Source: Casuarina equisetifolia (taxonomy: Eukaryota > Streptophyta > Magnoliopsida > Fagales > Casuarinaceae). From it: a stretch of 64,000 nucleotides of DNA. The notes under the pieces are model-generated. The model had not been told where the DNA came from. It saw nothing but the letters and a program-made list of their open reading frames with translations, and made no database searches. Numbering within the stretch: the first letter of the stretch is position 1; each line of letters begins with the position of its first letter. The stretch covers positions 5,878,501-5,942,500 of the forward strand of contig CM052360.1 of NCBI GenBank assembly GCA_028551475.1, given 5' to 3'. Shown here piece after piece: positions 9,758 to 23,112 of this stretch. Both the position numbers and the translations under genes were made by a program.

Positions 9758-12700
9758 TTTGTCCTTTTCTTTTTGGTCTTTACTCTGCTCATATAATGAT
9801 TGTTGTTTTGGTAAGGATAGTCAACTGTTGTTTTGGTAAGGATATTCAATTGTTGTTTTGATAAAGATACGTCAATTATTATTTTTATATGATTTCTGCT
9901 TTTCCAACTGTATGATTGGGCTGTTGTTTTTCTCATTAAGAACTTGGGGTGTATCGTTCCATCAGATTTAGGCTTATCCTTAATTTTTTATCCGACGAGC
10001 ACTCCCCTTAGTAGCTGTCTCATTCTTGTTTTGAAATGTAGTGAATAGGATATGTTGGAGATCTTTTTGTTCACTGCATTAGTTTTCTTGTTCACTGCTA
10101 TTAGTCTATCAAGGTAAAAGTCATGGCGATAATTCTCAACATTGTTGTGACTTGTTCAGCTTGTATGCGTTTTCATATCTTCCAATTTCAGCAGATTTGC
10201 CTTAGCCATGTCACACAAGCAAGTGATAGTTCTAGAAAACATAACTTTTGAGATAAGCACATGACAACGGTGGAGCTATGATTTCTAGTTTGACTTGTAT
10301 TCTGGGTCTTATCACGTTGTGTTTTGGTGTTCTAAGGTAGGAAAAAGTCGTGGCCCTTCAAATTTAAGATATATGGTGTTAGCAGATGGAATATAGGGCT
10401 TTCTACTGTTTTACTACCTCGAAGTTTAACTCCCTCAAAGATTATTACAATAGATGGATTACAGGGCTGTCTGGAAATGTAGGTCCTAGGAAGAAAAGAC
10501 TGAGATTCTGGAGAAGCTGGCAATAATAAGAATTATTTTCACCAGTTGGTCAAGCTGCACAAATTGGGAATTTCACATATAGGGTGCATTTTATAAAGGA
10601 GAAGGAGGGGCAGGAAGGGGGTTTGCAGTTCTGTGGGAACCTATGTGGAGAAACAGAGGATTGTAGACCTTGGCTTGATGGATACCTATTGGCCTTATGA
10701 TTTGGAGGTAGCAGCTTTCATGAGTCAATCTTCTGCTTCACCTTTTTTCTGGAGTTCACTGAATGATTAGAAAGACAAATTTAGGTTTTTTTTGTTGTGA
10801 GATAGGTAGGTTTGATTGTAACAGTCTTACTTTTCTGGATGAAACTCCACTTCAAGCATTCTACTATTTTGATTTAAGTCTTAATTTCTGAGAAAATTCT
10901 TTTCTCCTATCTTCTTTACTTTACCTTATTGATTTTACAAACTTTAGGTTGTATTTATTGAAGCAATACTTACGTACATTCCCATGCCCTTTGCTGGAGT
11001 GACCAGTACATGGATAATGGTTTTACTATTACCTAGTATGTATGGGATCTTACTTTTTTTGTCCTTGAATACTCCTTTTCCTGCCCTCTTCTTTATTTAA
11101 TTACTTTGTATGTGAATGCATAGGTCCCAATCATTGTTGGCTGAATACATTAGGGGAAAAGAACAATTCCTTGAAGAAAAGTGGAAACTGCTTGGTTCTT
11201 GCTGGACGCTTCCTTGACAGTTTGCTAAAGGGCTCCCATTCTCCCTGTATGCTTGAGAGAGTGAAGTCACTTCAACAAAGGTAGAATAAAGTTATATAGT
11301 TTCTCCCACTTATTTATGTAACAAAACTTGTTATTCAAAGTTTCTCCCACTTATTTATGTAACAAAACTTGTTATTCAAAGGCGTCTCACCTGAAAGTGC
11401 ATATCTTTCCCTTTTGTAGGTTCCCTCAGCTGTATATTATGGGTTTTCATTGTGGCAGTTCAGTTTGTGCTTCTGAGGATCAAAATCACCTAGTCCAAGT
11501 AGTAATGAATGAATACATCACGTTTCCGATTTTGTTATCTGACAAGACATTCCCTCAGGTGAGGTATAAGTTCACTCTTCAACTTCGTAACTATAGAAAG
11601 ACTCTTTAGCAACAAAAAAGTAGTCTTTGTCATGCTGTGTAGAGTCCTAGGCTGGCTTACTTGTTCCAATTGGGTTTTATTTTCTTGCTGCTTGGTTTGG
11701 TGAAATGGACAATGAAGTTATATCATGCATGGACTTTTCTATGGTTATGGTTCTACTATTAGCTAGTAGTATATGTTTTTATTTATTATTATAATATAAA
11801 AGCATGTAATATTTATAGGAGTTTGCGTCTACTTTTAGCTAGTAGGATATGTTTTTAGTTTTTACTTAAAACCCTATGGAGGCAACCCATTGACAGCAGT
11901 CATGGCCACCCTTGTTGTATATCCTTATATCGTTGTACATCAGAGCTATGAATTTTTGCTTCATTTCACAATATATTTGTTGGTATATTGTGATTTTGGT
12001 AATTACCATAGTGCATGCTATGAATTAACTCATTTACATAATCTATTCTATAACTGGGTCATAATTTTTTTTTTTCATCTATTAATCATTGCTTCGTTAA
12101 TTTGCTGTGTTGCTGTGTTGCTGTGTTGCTGTGTTGCTGTGTTGCTTTTGCTATACATACTATTCTTTATCAACTGCAGATATTATAAAGGCTTTGACAT
12201 TTATTTTCGTTTGCATGGATGTTGTGCTCATGTATGTAGGTGGCAAATGCATGTTACATTCTATTCAAAGATTCTAAAGATCATGTGTTTAACCATGAGA
12301 AAGACCTGGATCTTGAAACTGTAAACAGAGGTATTTGTGTTCCCATGTATGTGCTTGCAGCATTCGAGATCTTTTTCCTTGTGAATATCAATACTTTGTA
12401 TACGCCTGAAGTTCCCATATAGATGCTGTTTCCAGTAGATGTGGAGAAAATCAACTGTAACTTTCTCTCACTTTACCAACGAAATACTTTTCTGTACTCT
12501 TTGGTGAGGAATGGGGTAAGAGTTGTGTGTGTGTTTAGCCTGCCCTTATTCTGTTCAATTAATTCATGAATTTCTAAGCTTCATTATTGGAAAAGCCCGT
12601 TGGGATATAATTAACTTTATGGTGGGAAAATAGTTAAGTACAAGAAATGGTCTTTGCTTGTAGTTACTTTCAGTGCTTCCAGGAGGCAAAATCTCTTGAA

Positions 12701-15700
12701 GTTTGCAGGATAGTGGTATGTTGATCGCATTAAAATTTTGAACATAGCAAGTTTGGATAAACTTACCCATAGAAGTTTATCAATTGTGGTTTTATTCTCT
12801 ATGGTTCTTGAAAAATGGTGTATACCCTGATAATTGGTGGTTTTTTGGTGGGATCGAGAGCTTAATCTTGTGTGGGTTTGTGAAATTTGCTTCAATTGTT
12901 ACTTTTCTCTTGAGTCGAGAGGACTTTTCTTAAGCAATATGTTCTTAGGAAGGTTTTTTTAAGATTTTATTTTTTAACTGCTTTGCTTGTTTTTGGAGAG
13001 AGAGGGGTGTTGGACTGTCATTTCTTTATTAGTTTCTTTAAGAGGGAAATACTAGGAAGTGCATGTTTTGTAATATATGTGCAAACTGGGTTTAGGAGAA
13101 CTCAGTGCTAGGGTTTGAAGATGTTGAAGTTCGAAAATCATGTAGGGTTCTAATTTATTTTCTGCTGTTTGTTCCTCACTTCCTGGCTACGTAGTCTGCT
13201 TTTATGTTAGCCTTTAGTATTAACCATAATTACCTCCTTGTGAAAGTTTACATTAGATGTCCTTAATCTAAGATAACAACATATTCACCCCTATCAGGCA
13301 TTTGTTTGAGAAATCAATAACATGAAGCTGATTGATCATCTATCTTTAGCCAAAGAGAAAAGAACAAAATTGCATGCAAATAAGGTAAGGGCAATACAAA
13401 TAATCAAAACAGGAAAGAATATGTAGATGTGCTTTAACACCGACCAAAACATAGGTGGCAGCAAACGCTGTGACCCAAAATTCATTAATGTATTAGTGGA
13501 TCTGATTCCCACCTCTGCTTGCTTTGGTGACTGGGAAGCATTCAGATTTGGTATCAGATAACCTTACCTGGGAACAAAATATCGAATGATTGGGTCACCC
13601 TTGCTCCAACATCAAGCTTGACTGGGATGGCTCATATAGTACAGAAGTGTAGTATGCAGAAAAAGTTGGCCTCTGACAGAGTAGAGAGTCCAAAATGAAC
13701 AGTCAGGGAGATATTGGCGAAACTCTGGAGAGAAACTGATGGGAGAAAGGGCATCTGTGGATCTGACTCCCATCTTTGCAAGGTTTGCTGATTGAGACTC
13801 TGAGGACCTTAACCGGCAAAAAAATGACCCATTCATCGGTCACCATTGCCCCAACGTCAATTTTGACTGTGGATGGGTCATACGGTCAGAGACACAGTTT
13901 GTAGAATAAGTTGGCCTGTGAATAGGGTGCCCAACGACTAAAGAGGAAGATATGGGAGAAACTGATGGAAGAAACGGATCAGGAATTTGAATCTATCCAA
14001 ACTGCAGTAACATGAATATAAAGTTCCTTCATCTTTATTTTGTTTTGGTCTCTCTAGAATGAGGAAAAGGAAAAAGAAGAGAACAGTAGTAGAATGTGGT
14101 ATATAGTGAAATGTCCCTTTTCCCCTCTTTATTGCCTCATTTACTCATGTGACTGTCTCATGCAAATAATCTGTTAGATTGGACGAAAATTGCAATGCGT
14201 TTATCTTAGTTCCAAAGTCCTAGTAGTTTTAATTACACTTTTGAAAAGACAAGAAGGTACTTTATTTTTTAATATACCACAGCAGAATATATTTAAGGAG
14301 AAACATCCTCTGATAACTATAGGGGGGGAAAAAGAAAGAGCTTGTGTAAAATCTTATACTAAGTTGTGCCTCTTTTTAATTGATGTACCTATTTTGTTTC
14401 TTTTGCTTTTCTCTTGGGGCATTTCCCATGCTTACATTCGGTGTTTCTGGTTCTTCTCTCTTTGGCCTTTCCAAATGAATTTTTGTACATAGCAACTAGA
14501 AAAAATGAAAAAGAAAAAGAAAGTTCATTATTGGTATAATTAATGGATACCTCTTCTTCTTCTTTTCTTTGGTTAACTGCTGTTGTCCCAATGTTTGTAT
14601 TGTTTTTGAAAATTTTCATATCGTATTAGTGCATGTGTCTAGTGGATATACATAAATATGCATTATCTCATTTTGGAGCTCTTTTATGCAGCTTTTGAAG
14701 GCTTAGGTGCTCCTCTTGATGAGTCTAGGTTGTTCCATAACATGAAAATCACTTGGGTCAAGCAAGCTGAGACCATTAAGGAACCTTTCTTTTGTTCTTA
14801 TTTGCGGAATTTGCTTCTTTACTTCCCAGGTGAGGGACTTCCTTCGCAGGGTTTGTTGTTGGGTTGGCATTTGTTTCCATTGGCTTGTTGGGGTTGGGGT
14901 GTCATGAAAGCGTTGAGTAGTTGAATATTATGTACATCCAATGCAATAGAGGTTCTGCCCCTTTCTATTGTGTCTTTTATCTATCATTACCTCATCTAGA
15001 GTATGTAAAATGGAGAAGAAAAGAATGATGCTGAAGTTCATCTTATCGTATTTTGTTGTTTTCTTGAAGATTTGAACTGCTCTGATTACAGACACAGATT
15101 GGTGCTTTTTGAGAGGCCATGCGTTGAACTCATATTTGCAATGCTCAATTAAGACTTGACCCATATTAAGTAGTGTCAGCTACTTGGATCATTTATGCCA
15201 CTTATCGGGCCACTTTTGATTTATCTCTCTACAAAACACATTTTTTACGATAGTTTCAGTAGCTATCATTCTTTCATATTGATAAATTGGCAAGCTTCCG
15301 TTGTTCATTCCATGTTGTCTCAAATGACTTATTTTATCCTCACGACACCCCCATGTTCTCAAGGCAACTTTATTGAATATTCTTCTGTATTGTTACTGTA
15401 AATCCACCTAAACATCCTCATCTCTATGACACTGATTTTATGGATATCTTTTTTCTTGATTGCCCTAAAATTTTGACAACATAGCGCATTATCTGCACTG
15501 ATTTTCCCTTTAAATTTAATTGGATGCTTGTGCGAGTTATGCTATTAAAAGTTTTTCTCTAGAGCAGTATAAGAACCAATGTTTTTATGTACTCAAATGT
15601 CCTATTATGCTATATTTCGATGATCTATTACTTATGGCCTGGGTCATGGTATGTTATTCTGCCTGTCTGCCATGACCTAGCCAGTAAAGGTCATTAGAAG

Positions 15701-18700
15701 GCTGGAAGAAAATTATGTCCATCATTATATATGGTATCTAATGTTTCACTTATTTCTTTACTTATCCTTTTAAGGAATAGGATATGTGCTGGTTGAAGCA
15801 TTTCTGCATGTGTTCAAGTTACCTTTTTGCACTACTAACTTCTTCTCTTTTGTTTTTTTGTTTTTTTGTTTTTTATTGAAAAAGTGGCATGTATTCATTT
15901 GAGAGGCAGAAATTCATGTCCTATTGTGAACCGTCCATCTCCATTTTGTCACAATGAAAAATTTTCTGCTCTCATTATAAATCTACTTTTGACTTACCCC
16001 TCAAAAAATAGAAAACTGAAATCCACTTTAGAGTAAATTTTTTGCAAGTCCTTGGAAGAAATCAAGAGTGTCGCAGTATCACTTATTTTAAACAGTAGTG
16101 GGTCCTGTGTCTGTTGGAGTTCAAGCTATTTCGTTAAACATAATTCAAGATCAACTTGGTGCCTGTTACTTTTGATCTGGTTGACATGATTTTAACCTTC
16201 ATAGGATTTTAATGAGATTCAGTTTATTTTTGAAACCAGACTACATTTAATGCCAAATCTGGAGAATGGTTAAAGTTAATGAATGCTGGTATATGTACTG
16301 GCTTATGGAGATGGGGTGCATGATTTCTAGTGCCTCATGATGCAATAGATTAGCAATGTAGTTGTCTTATCTGCCGTCCTTTATTGCAGGCTGCATCTCA
16401 GCGGATGAACATGGAGATCGTCTCTTCCTTTCAGACAGCAATCATCATCGGATTATTGTATTCAGTGGTGATGGAAAGATTCTCGATTGTGTAAGTATGG
16501 AAATCTGTTATTGTTTTTTCATGTCAAAATGCATTTCAATTTTATGTCCTTCAATTGCTTATTGTGTTTGGTGTTGCCTGACAAAAATAAAAAATGATTC
16601 TCAAATAATCAATGTCGTCATGTGCACACAAGTAAACAAATTTTTCATGGGTAACTCTGTGCATACTTTTGCCACAAAATAACAGAAGGATTAAGAAGAC
16701 AACAATGGGTTGACTGAAGATTGCATAAGTGCTTCCTGTTTTCATGGAAGGGATTTAGAAATGTCATGTGTAATAGCTCTTTTGGTTGATCCTGTATTAT
16801 GTTCCCTCCTGCTATCTACCATGAAAAGAGCTTGAAAAGTTCTAAGGGAAAGCTGCCTTATTTCAAGAGATATATGTGGACAGTTCGCTTTTTTTGAGCC
16901 TTCTCTACTTCTATTCAGCTGTAGATTGTAAGCGCCATCCTTTACTTATATTCAAGTTGCAGTGAATTGGAGGTTCAAGAGGTGGTGGTAGATCTCTCGA
17001 GACTGTAGGGATATTGACAGGGAATATTTGAGTCGGAGAGTTCATGTGGAATAAAAAAGTACCTCCCAATGGTTAAAGTTCTCATTTGGACTTCTATTTT
17101 CTTTTTCACTTGATGATTGGGCCCATATTTGAAACCAAGATAGGTGTCCATGGTTTTTGCTTTAAATTTGTATCTTGCTTAATTTTTATATTGATTAAAA
17201 CTTGCGGAGATAAATGAAAAGGAAAAATGCTTAACTAGATATCATTTTTTGCATGTCAGATTGGTTCCTCCCCTGGTTTTGAGGATGGGGACTTTGAGTC
17301 TGCCAAGTTGGTTCGTCCAGCAGCTTCCTTTTATAATGCTGTTGAGGATTGTCTATATTTTGTGGATTCTGAGGTATGTATTTGAAACTAGTTGACTAAT
17401 GAATTGGTTAATGTATCTTTTCAGTTGAAACCTAAAGATATTATTCTTTCAAACTATTGGTTGTAGACAGGCAAAAGAGGGCAGAGTAACTGCTTCTCCG
17501 TTTGTCCACAGTTGAGATATTTTGCTCTCTCTTTCTCTCTCACTAACACACGCGCTCACACAAATGAATCATGCTTGTGTCATATTTGACACGAATATAC
17601 TTTTTCACCACCTGTTTTCTTGGTGATACCTTGCTAAAAGGACTAGTGTTATTTTTTAGTTGTGTTTTGCTTCATTAACTTTCACACTTAACAGATTACT
17701 TGTTTTGGTCCTTATCTACTAAGAACCATGCCATTAGGAAAGCTGATATGGGAAGGAGAAGTTTAGAGACTCTCTATCCAACAAGCAACAATGACAAAAT
17801 AAATAATTCTTTGTGGACTCGTATCTTGAGCAAGCTGGGTCTGGGAAAAAGAGTTGATACAAATGCTGATGAATTTGATTCGAAATTGCTAATGTTCCCT
17901 TGGTATCTGATGAAATCAGAGGATGATAGTTTCTTTATCATCAACCGCAGGTAAAAGCTCAAATTTAGAACTCTATGTCATAAATCAAACTATAGTTGGT
18001 TCTTACTTATCCTAGACCCTTCCCCTTAAAGTTTCCTTTTTTTGAACTTTATTAGGTATTTTCTTGCCTTAATTTAGTTCATGTGTTCCTGAGGTTAGTG
18101 CCTTTATTGCATGGTGGTATTATCTGTTGATGCTTTGTTTCAAGCTTATTTACCATGCCATTTCTAATTTGTTCCATGATAATAAAAGGTCATGATTTGT
18201 GGGAGCATCTTTTTTCCATTCTACATATAGTCTTCATGTCAATAAATGAGTTTGGTTTTGTGGGGGTACTTTTTTGTTATTTTAAATCTTAGACCCTTTT
18301 GCTTCTGTATATATCCTCTCTTTTTTTCTTTTTCTTTTTCTTTTTCTTTTTCTTTTTCTTTTTTTCCTGTTATTGGTTCCACTATATCTTAATTTTCAGA
18401 ATAATGGAAATTTTCTTTATATAATATTTGTGCCAACTAAGCCTTGTCCGATTTTGTGTTTTGAGTGGAGAAAAAAGATATATCTGTCAATCAAGCAAAA
18501 AGAATGGGAGAGCACAAATCTAGTGTCACCATCACACAGTTGGTGATCATTTTAGAGAAATTCTGCACAATTTTCAATATATCAACTATCAAAAATATAT
18601 CTCAAAAGGTTAACCAATTTATTTGTTGTTTGATATGTCCTTTCACATTTTTTACCCATAATATTGATGTAGATGTCATGCCCATCATCTGTTATTTATT

Positions 18701-21700
18701 CAGTATTTTGCGGTGCTTTTTTTCTGTTACCTTAATTGAGTGTGGTGAAGAAAGGTATGTAGTTCCTAGATTTTCAGGAGTAAGCAGCTGTGCATGTTTG
18801 TCCATAAGGTCTTGTGTGTTGTGACGGAGAACATCTGTCCTTTGCAAGTACTGTCTCTACTAATTTGTTTGGGTTGTTTTAGTAGTTGCAACGGTGATGT
18901 ACAAGCTTGAAATTTCTCTTAGATGTTGCCACATAATATGTGCAAATTTTGAAATGCCTCTACTATATGAATGCTTAAAATCAAGGGACGAGGCAAGCCA
19001 AAGGACAGAAATATTCATTTTATTGTGTGAAAACTCATTACAAGGGCAATTACCCAATCGCTGCCTCACTAAAGCATTGCAAACAAATTACTGGGCAAAA
19101 AAATGTATTTTGCCCTGTCTTTATTTATGTCTAACTCATAAGTGCTAAGTGCTTCTTATGTGAAGGTTGTTAGTACTATTGTTAATACTATGTGGAATTG
19201 GGATCTGAAGCACCAAAATTTAAATCGAATACTGTTGTCTAATGTCTATCTACAATACATCTATGCAATGGCTTGGGACTGCTTTCTCAAAATTGTATTT
19301 ATTTGTAGCTTTGAAACCCTATGGATCATGGATTTGGCTACAGGGAAGATAAAAGAAGTTATAAAAGGTTTGGAATCAATTCTAGTACCATTTTTTCTTT
19401 ATTTATTAGAAGTCGACTTATAAGTCTAACGTTATCTTATGAAAATTCTCTAAAGGGGTTCCAAATATTTTGGAGACTTGTCAACAGTTGATCATTGGGG
19501 AGGTATCCGTTCTGAAGGAGATGCCAGTTGATAGGTTACCTGTGCAGATTGATGCTTCCTGTTCACTTGAGAGGATTCCATATGCTGATCTCATGTCTTC
19601 ATTTACGACCTTGCAGAATCACATAGTCATTTGTGACACAGGTATCTGTTCTTTGATTGAATGACTGATATCTACCTTTCTATATAAATATTTTCCTTAG
19701 ATTGTGTGCAATTCTTATTTGAATTTGTTTGTTCAAGTTGGACAGAGGATTCTGAAAATTGATAGAGAATCTGGTGTCTCTTCAAGCATTCATTTTTCAA
19801 ATTTTGGGATCCTCGGTTTGCCTTATTGGTTGTCTTCCCCTTTGGAGAGAGTTTATGCTGTGTAAGTATATCTCCCGTATTGGAATTATTGATTGCTGTT
19901 TATTCCAAACACAAATTAAAGCATAATTATGTGTGTTTTGCAAATGCAAATATGAAGACGAACACAGTTCCAGATAATGGCATTGTGCTGATTTATTTCC
20001 TTATGAAAGCCATTTAGTTCTTTACTTGGTTTTCTGCCTGCTTTACCAGTGGTTGTGGACTTTTGGGAGCGCCAATCGATCACTTTCAATGTTTCAGCTT
20101 ACTGCCAGGTATTTAACTTACAGTAATCAAACACATGGCTGAGGCTAGATTATAGGCTGCCAATTTCCTACGCAGTTGCCCAAGAAACATGTAATGTTTA
20201 ATCATATCAGCAAAGTGCGCTCATAGTAATTAATCATATAGCAAGTAATGTTTACAACCGTAGACATATACAATGAGGTTGCTGGGCAGGAAATCTTAGT
20301 TTCAATTTTGTTATGTCTTAAAGTGATCCCTTTAAATTAATCCTCATTGATCATTGACTTACCTATTTATTTGGTACTTATTTTACTTTCTATTTTTTCT
20401 TCCTTTTTTGCCTCCTGGCTCGAAAAGTGATCCCTTTGAAAAGGTGGTTTTTCATCAACCAGACAGGCATTGACAATACCAGTTTTTGGTCTAGTGATTG
20501 GGCACTTTCTTTTATTTAGTTAAGGCTCGGATCTTGCAAATAAAACTTAATGCAACCTGCTTACAGTTAGAATGTGTATCTAAACTTTTACGGTTGGGAA
20601 AAGAGAGGAGAAAAGAGAGAATTTCACAGAAGAGAAAGTCTGTTATCTCCGCTCACCTACATGTATATATCACCCAATGGTTGATAATTAGAAAAAAGTG
20701 CTGTGTAGAATATGCTCTTATTATGTGGTAGATGGTGATTGTTCTAGCATTATGACATGATCTAATACTTATTATTGCTACACTATAGTCAATGTTTGTA
20801 CATATAGCGGGCTTTGGGGATTTTTTTTCCTCATGTACCTAATTACTATTTCTGGCAGTCTTCCCTTTACCTTTGCGGGTTATCTGCCTCTTGTCTTAAG
20901 TGGGTTTCAGATAAGCGGTTTCTTATGACACTATCCTCTTTAATGTTTTTGTTTGGAGATGAAAACATGATCTTTACAGTAATATATATCTGAAAAAGTT
21001 CATCTGCAATGCTTTTAAGAAATTTATTCTTCTCTTTTTCCTTAAAATGAGTAAGAAGGGCAGTTGTCCATTTTCATTGGTACCATTGCTTGGACCATGA
21101 TCATTGTCGGTGTAAATGTATGTGGAGTAAAACACATGAACTGCATGATTCACACGACCCGTTATCTGAATGGCTGTTCCTTATGCAATGAAAGGAGATG
21201 TTTATGATTCTTTTGGAACTTCTATAAAGTTATTTAGGTCTATCAACTTTGCATGAAAACTTGTGACAGAGTGGATGATCTGGATAATTTGAAGTTGAAA
21301 TTCCCTGATGTTAAAATGGAAATCAGTTTTTTCCTTCTCAAGCCAGATATTGATTTTTTATTCTTGTGCGATGTCCTCCTTTTTGACAAGATTAGGATTG
21401 AACAAGGTTATGCTGGTATTTTTTGGGATTTGGTTGTGATATTTGACAGAATCTCCAAACAGTGAAAAAAAGCAAACTTTTTATAAATTTTAAGACTTCA
21501 AAGGTGAAACCCCGTATTGTTTCCTCATCTTTGTTATTCATTTTTCATCCTTTGGGAAGTTCTCTTAATTAGTGTTTATCTTGGCTGGATAGTATATCTG
21601 AACACTGATTTTGCTGCTCACTTGCCTTGCTGACAAAATTGATGGGAAGAGTAAAAGAAAAACAAGTGTAGCACCTGATGTGCCTGGCAGAAAAATAAGC

Positions 21701-23112
21701 ACTTGTTTGCTAGTCATTAGTAAATAATGAAAATTCTGGGATTCTCTATTGAAAGATGCTCATGGTGTTAACTTTACTTTAATCAGCTTGTTGAACCTAG
21801 AATTTTGCTACATGAGACAGGTAGGATTGACATACAGTTAAATGTGGATATCCCTGTGGATACTGAGCTCGTAGAACCAGTACAAGAAGGATGTATATGG
21901 CGCCAGGCAAGAGGAACTGCTACTGAAGTCTCAGGAGTAGAGGCCATAGCAGGATCCTCAGAGAAGGTTCTCTCTTCCTCTTGCAGTACTTTATTTTCTT
22001 AAATATTTTCTTTGGCCCCTTGCGAAGTTCTCAGTCCCCCGCTTTGGGTAGCTTAGGAGTTCAGCACTTGGATGCATGCAGGTTGGTGTTGCTCAGCAGT
22101 GGTATGATGAATTGGATAATCTTGCCTTTGCAACTCCTGAAACAGAATTGACTGGTGACGATGGTACAACTATGGATAATAAATTTCAAGATGATAGAGT
22201 TCTCTTAAACTGTGCTGTCAATACAAGTCCTGGAACAAGTGAGGTATGCATGCTAAGTTTTTGTATTTAGGAGTGAAGAGACATTTGAGTTTTTTATTTT
22301 TTATTTTGTCTGGTCAACTGTGCTTGAAAGTGAAGTTTGGATTGAAAACTTGTACCGTCCCTTAAATTGTGGGATCTGGAATTAACAATAACTGAGTGGA
22401 AAACAACCTAAGCACTTGAATTTACAGCATGTAGACCAGTTTGTGATTTATTTCGAGAAAGTTTGTTGAGCCAATTGACATCATGTGCATAAGCTAGAAC
22501 TCCCAGTGGGGGCTTAAGTATTACTCTTGAAGAAATAAAGCTCAAATATTCGTGTTGCACCATCTGCTTACTTGATCAAGAGTTATGGAAGTAGAAGGGA
22601 AAGTTAAACCAATGATGTGAAACTCTTACTTGATCAAGAGTTCTAGAATCGAAGGTCATGTGCTAGGAGTTAAACCTACAATCTTTCGATATACTGTAGT
22701 AGTTTAAATATAGCATGTTACATGTGTTATACTGAGGATGTAAGTCTTAATCAGATTTTTTTTTTTCTGTCAATACTAACTATTTTACTTCCTGATAATC
22801 GCACAGGTTATTATTTACGCGGCATTGTATCTAAGACTAAGAAGAAAACCAGGTTTAGGAGAGGAAAATCAGGAGAAATACGCAGCAAGGATAGTGGATA
22901 TTCTGAACCGAGAAAGCAATGAAAGAATTGGAAGAGATTCATGCATTAATTACTTGTTAAAATCAAACAGAGATCTGGGAGACCTGATATTCGTGAGACC
23001 TCTGCATGTGAGGATAAAAATAACTAGTCTTCCTCACCCAAAAGCTGATAGTACGAAGGGTGTCCTTTTGACAGACTCCTCCCTTGAGGTCAACGTGTCC
23101 CTCGACTCATAA
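7986..23112 (+). CDS. NHL-repeat protein with thioredoxin-like N-terminal half, 17 exons
   Basis: Exons: 7986-8088, 9162-9282, 9593-9693, 11124-11280, 11420-11558, 12240-12330, 14692-14829, 16390-16490, 17260-17373, 17724-17950, 19309-19367, 19456-19641, 19738-19861, 20050-20108, 21821-21966, 22082-22243, 22807-23112. All junctions are GT-AG and phases agree, giving 777 aa. Residues 1-35 are basic and hydrophobic, like a mitochondrial or plastid presequence. Residues about 108-275 resemble the thioredoxin-like region of NHLRC2-type proteins (GPNHCWLNTLGE, then FPQLYIMGFHCGSSVC). NHL repeats follow from about 284 (RLFLSDSNHHRIIVFSGDGK; CLYFVDSENHAIRKADM). A further NHL-like piece is at 504-530 (QNHIVICDTVGQRILKIDRE). 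A hydrophobic stretch at about 677-686 (VIIYAALYLRLRR) might be a short membrane or buried segment. Similar uncharacterised plant NHL-domain proteins exist (for example, as I recall, Arabidopsis At3g14860); biochemical function unknown. Exon 3's acceptor and the start are the least certain parts. Confidence 0.87.
9727..9760. repeat. (TC)n microsatellite followed by T tract
   Basis: About eleven CT dinucleotides run into a pure T tract inside intron 3 of the NHL gene, starting 34 bases past the donor at 9694. Confidence 0.9.
9801..9876 (+). repeat. Three tandem copies of a 25-bp unit
   Basis: Units at 9801-9825, 9826-9850 and 9851-9876 each begin TGTTGTTTTG and end in TCAAC or TCAAT. The first two differ at two positions; the third has a few more changes and one extra base. 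They lie in intron 3 of the NHL gene. Confidence 0.9.
11300..11381 (+). repeat. Perfect 41-bp tandem duplication
   Basis: The 41 bases at 11300-11340 (starting TTTCTCCCACTTATT) repeat without a mismatch at 11341-11381. The duplication lies in intron 4 of the NHL gene, between the donor at 11281 and the acceptor at 11419. It makes up more than half of that 139-base intron. Confidence 0.95.
12103..12142 (+). repeat. Minisatellite, five copies of TGCTGTGT
   Basis: Five perfect 8-base units followed by a partial unit. They lie in intron 5 of the NHL gene, about 100 bases before the acceptor at 12239. Confidence 0.95.
13498..13978 (+). repeat. Imperfect tandem duplication, period about 261 bp
   Basis: Blocks starting at 13498 and 13759 share landmarks in order: GGATCTGA-TCCCA, GGTCACC-TTGC-CCAAC, GGGTCA or GGCTCAT, AAGTTGGCCT, and GGGAGAAACTGATGG-AGAAA. 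The copies have diverged by substitutions and indels, so the duplication is old. It sits in the large intron 6 of the NHL gene and may be a transposon fragment; no coding remains are visible. Confidence 0.75.
18316..18366 (+). repeat. (CTTTTT)n pyrimidine microsatellite
   Basis: About seven CTTTTT-like units in intron 10 of the NHL gene. A simple repeat with no further signal. Confidence 0.9.

Noticed and set aside
21253-21465. 70-codon ORF in the intron between exons 14 and 15 of the NHL gene, considered as a skipped exon
   Set aside because: There is no clean donor after the plausible coding part, and the exon 14-15 join is in phase and gives the expected family sequence without it.
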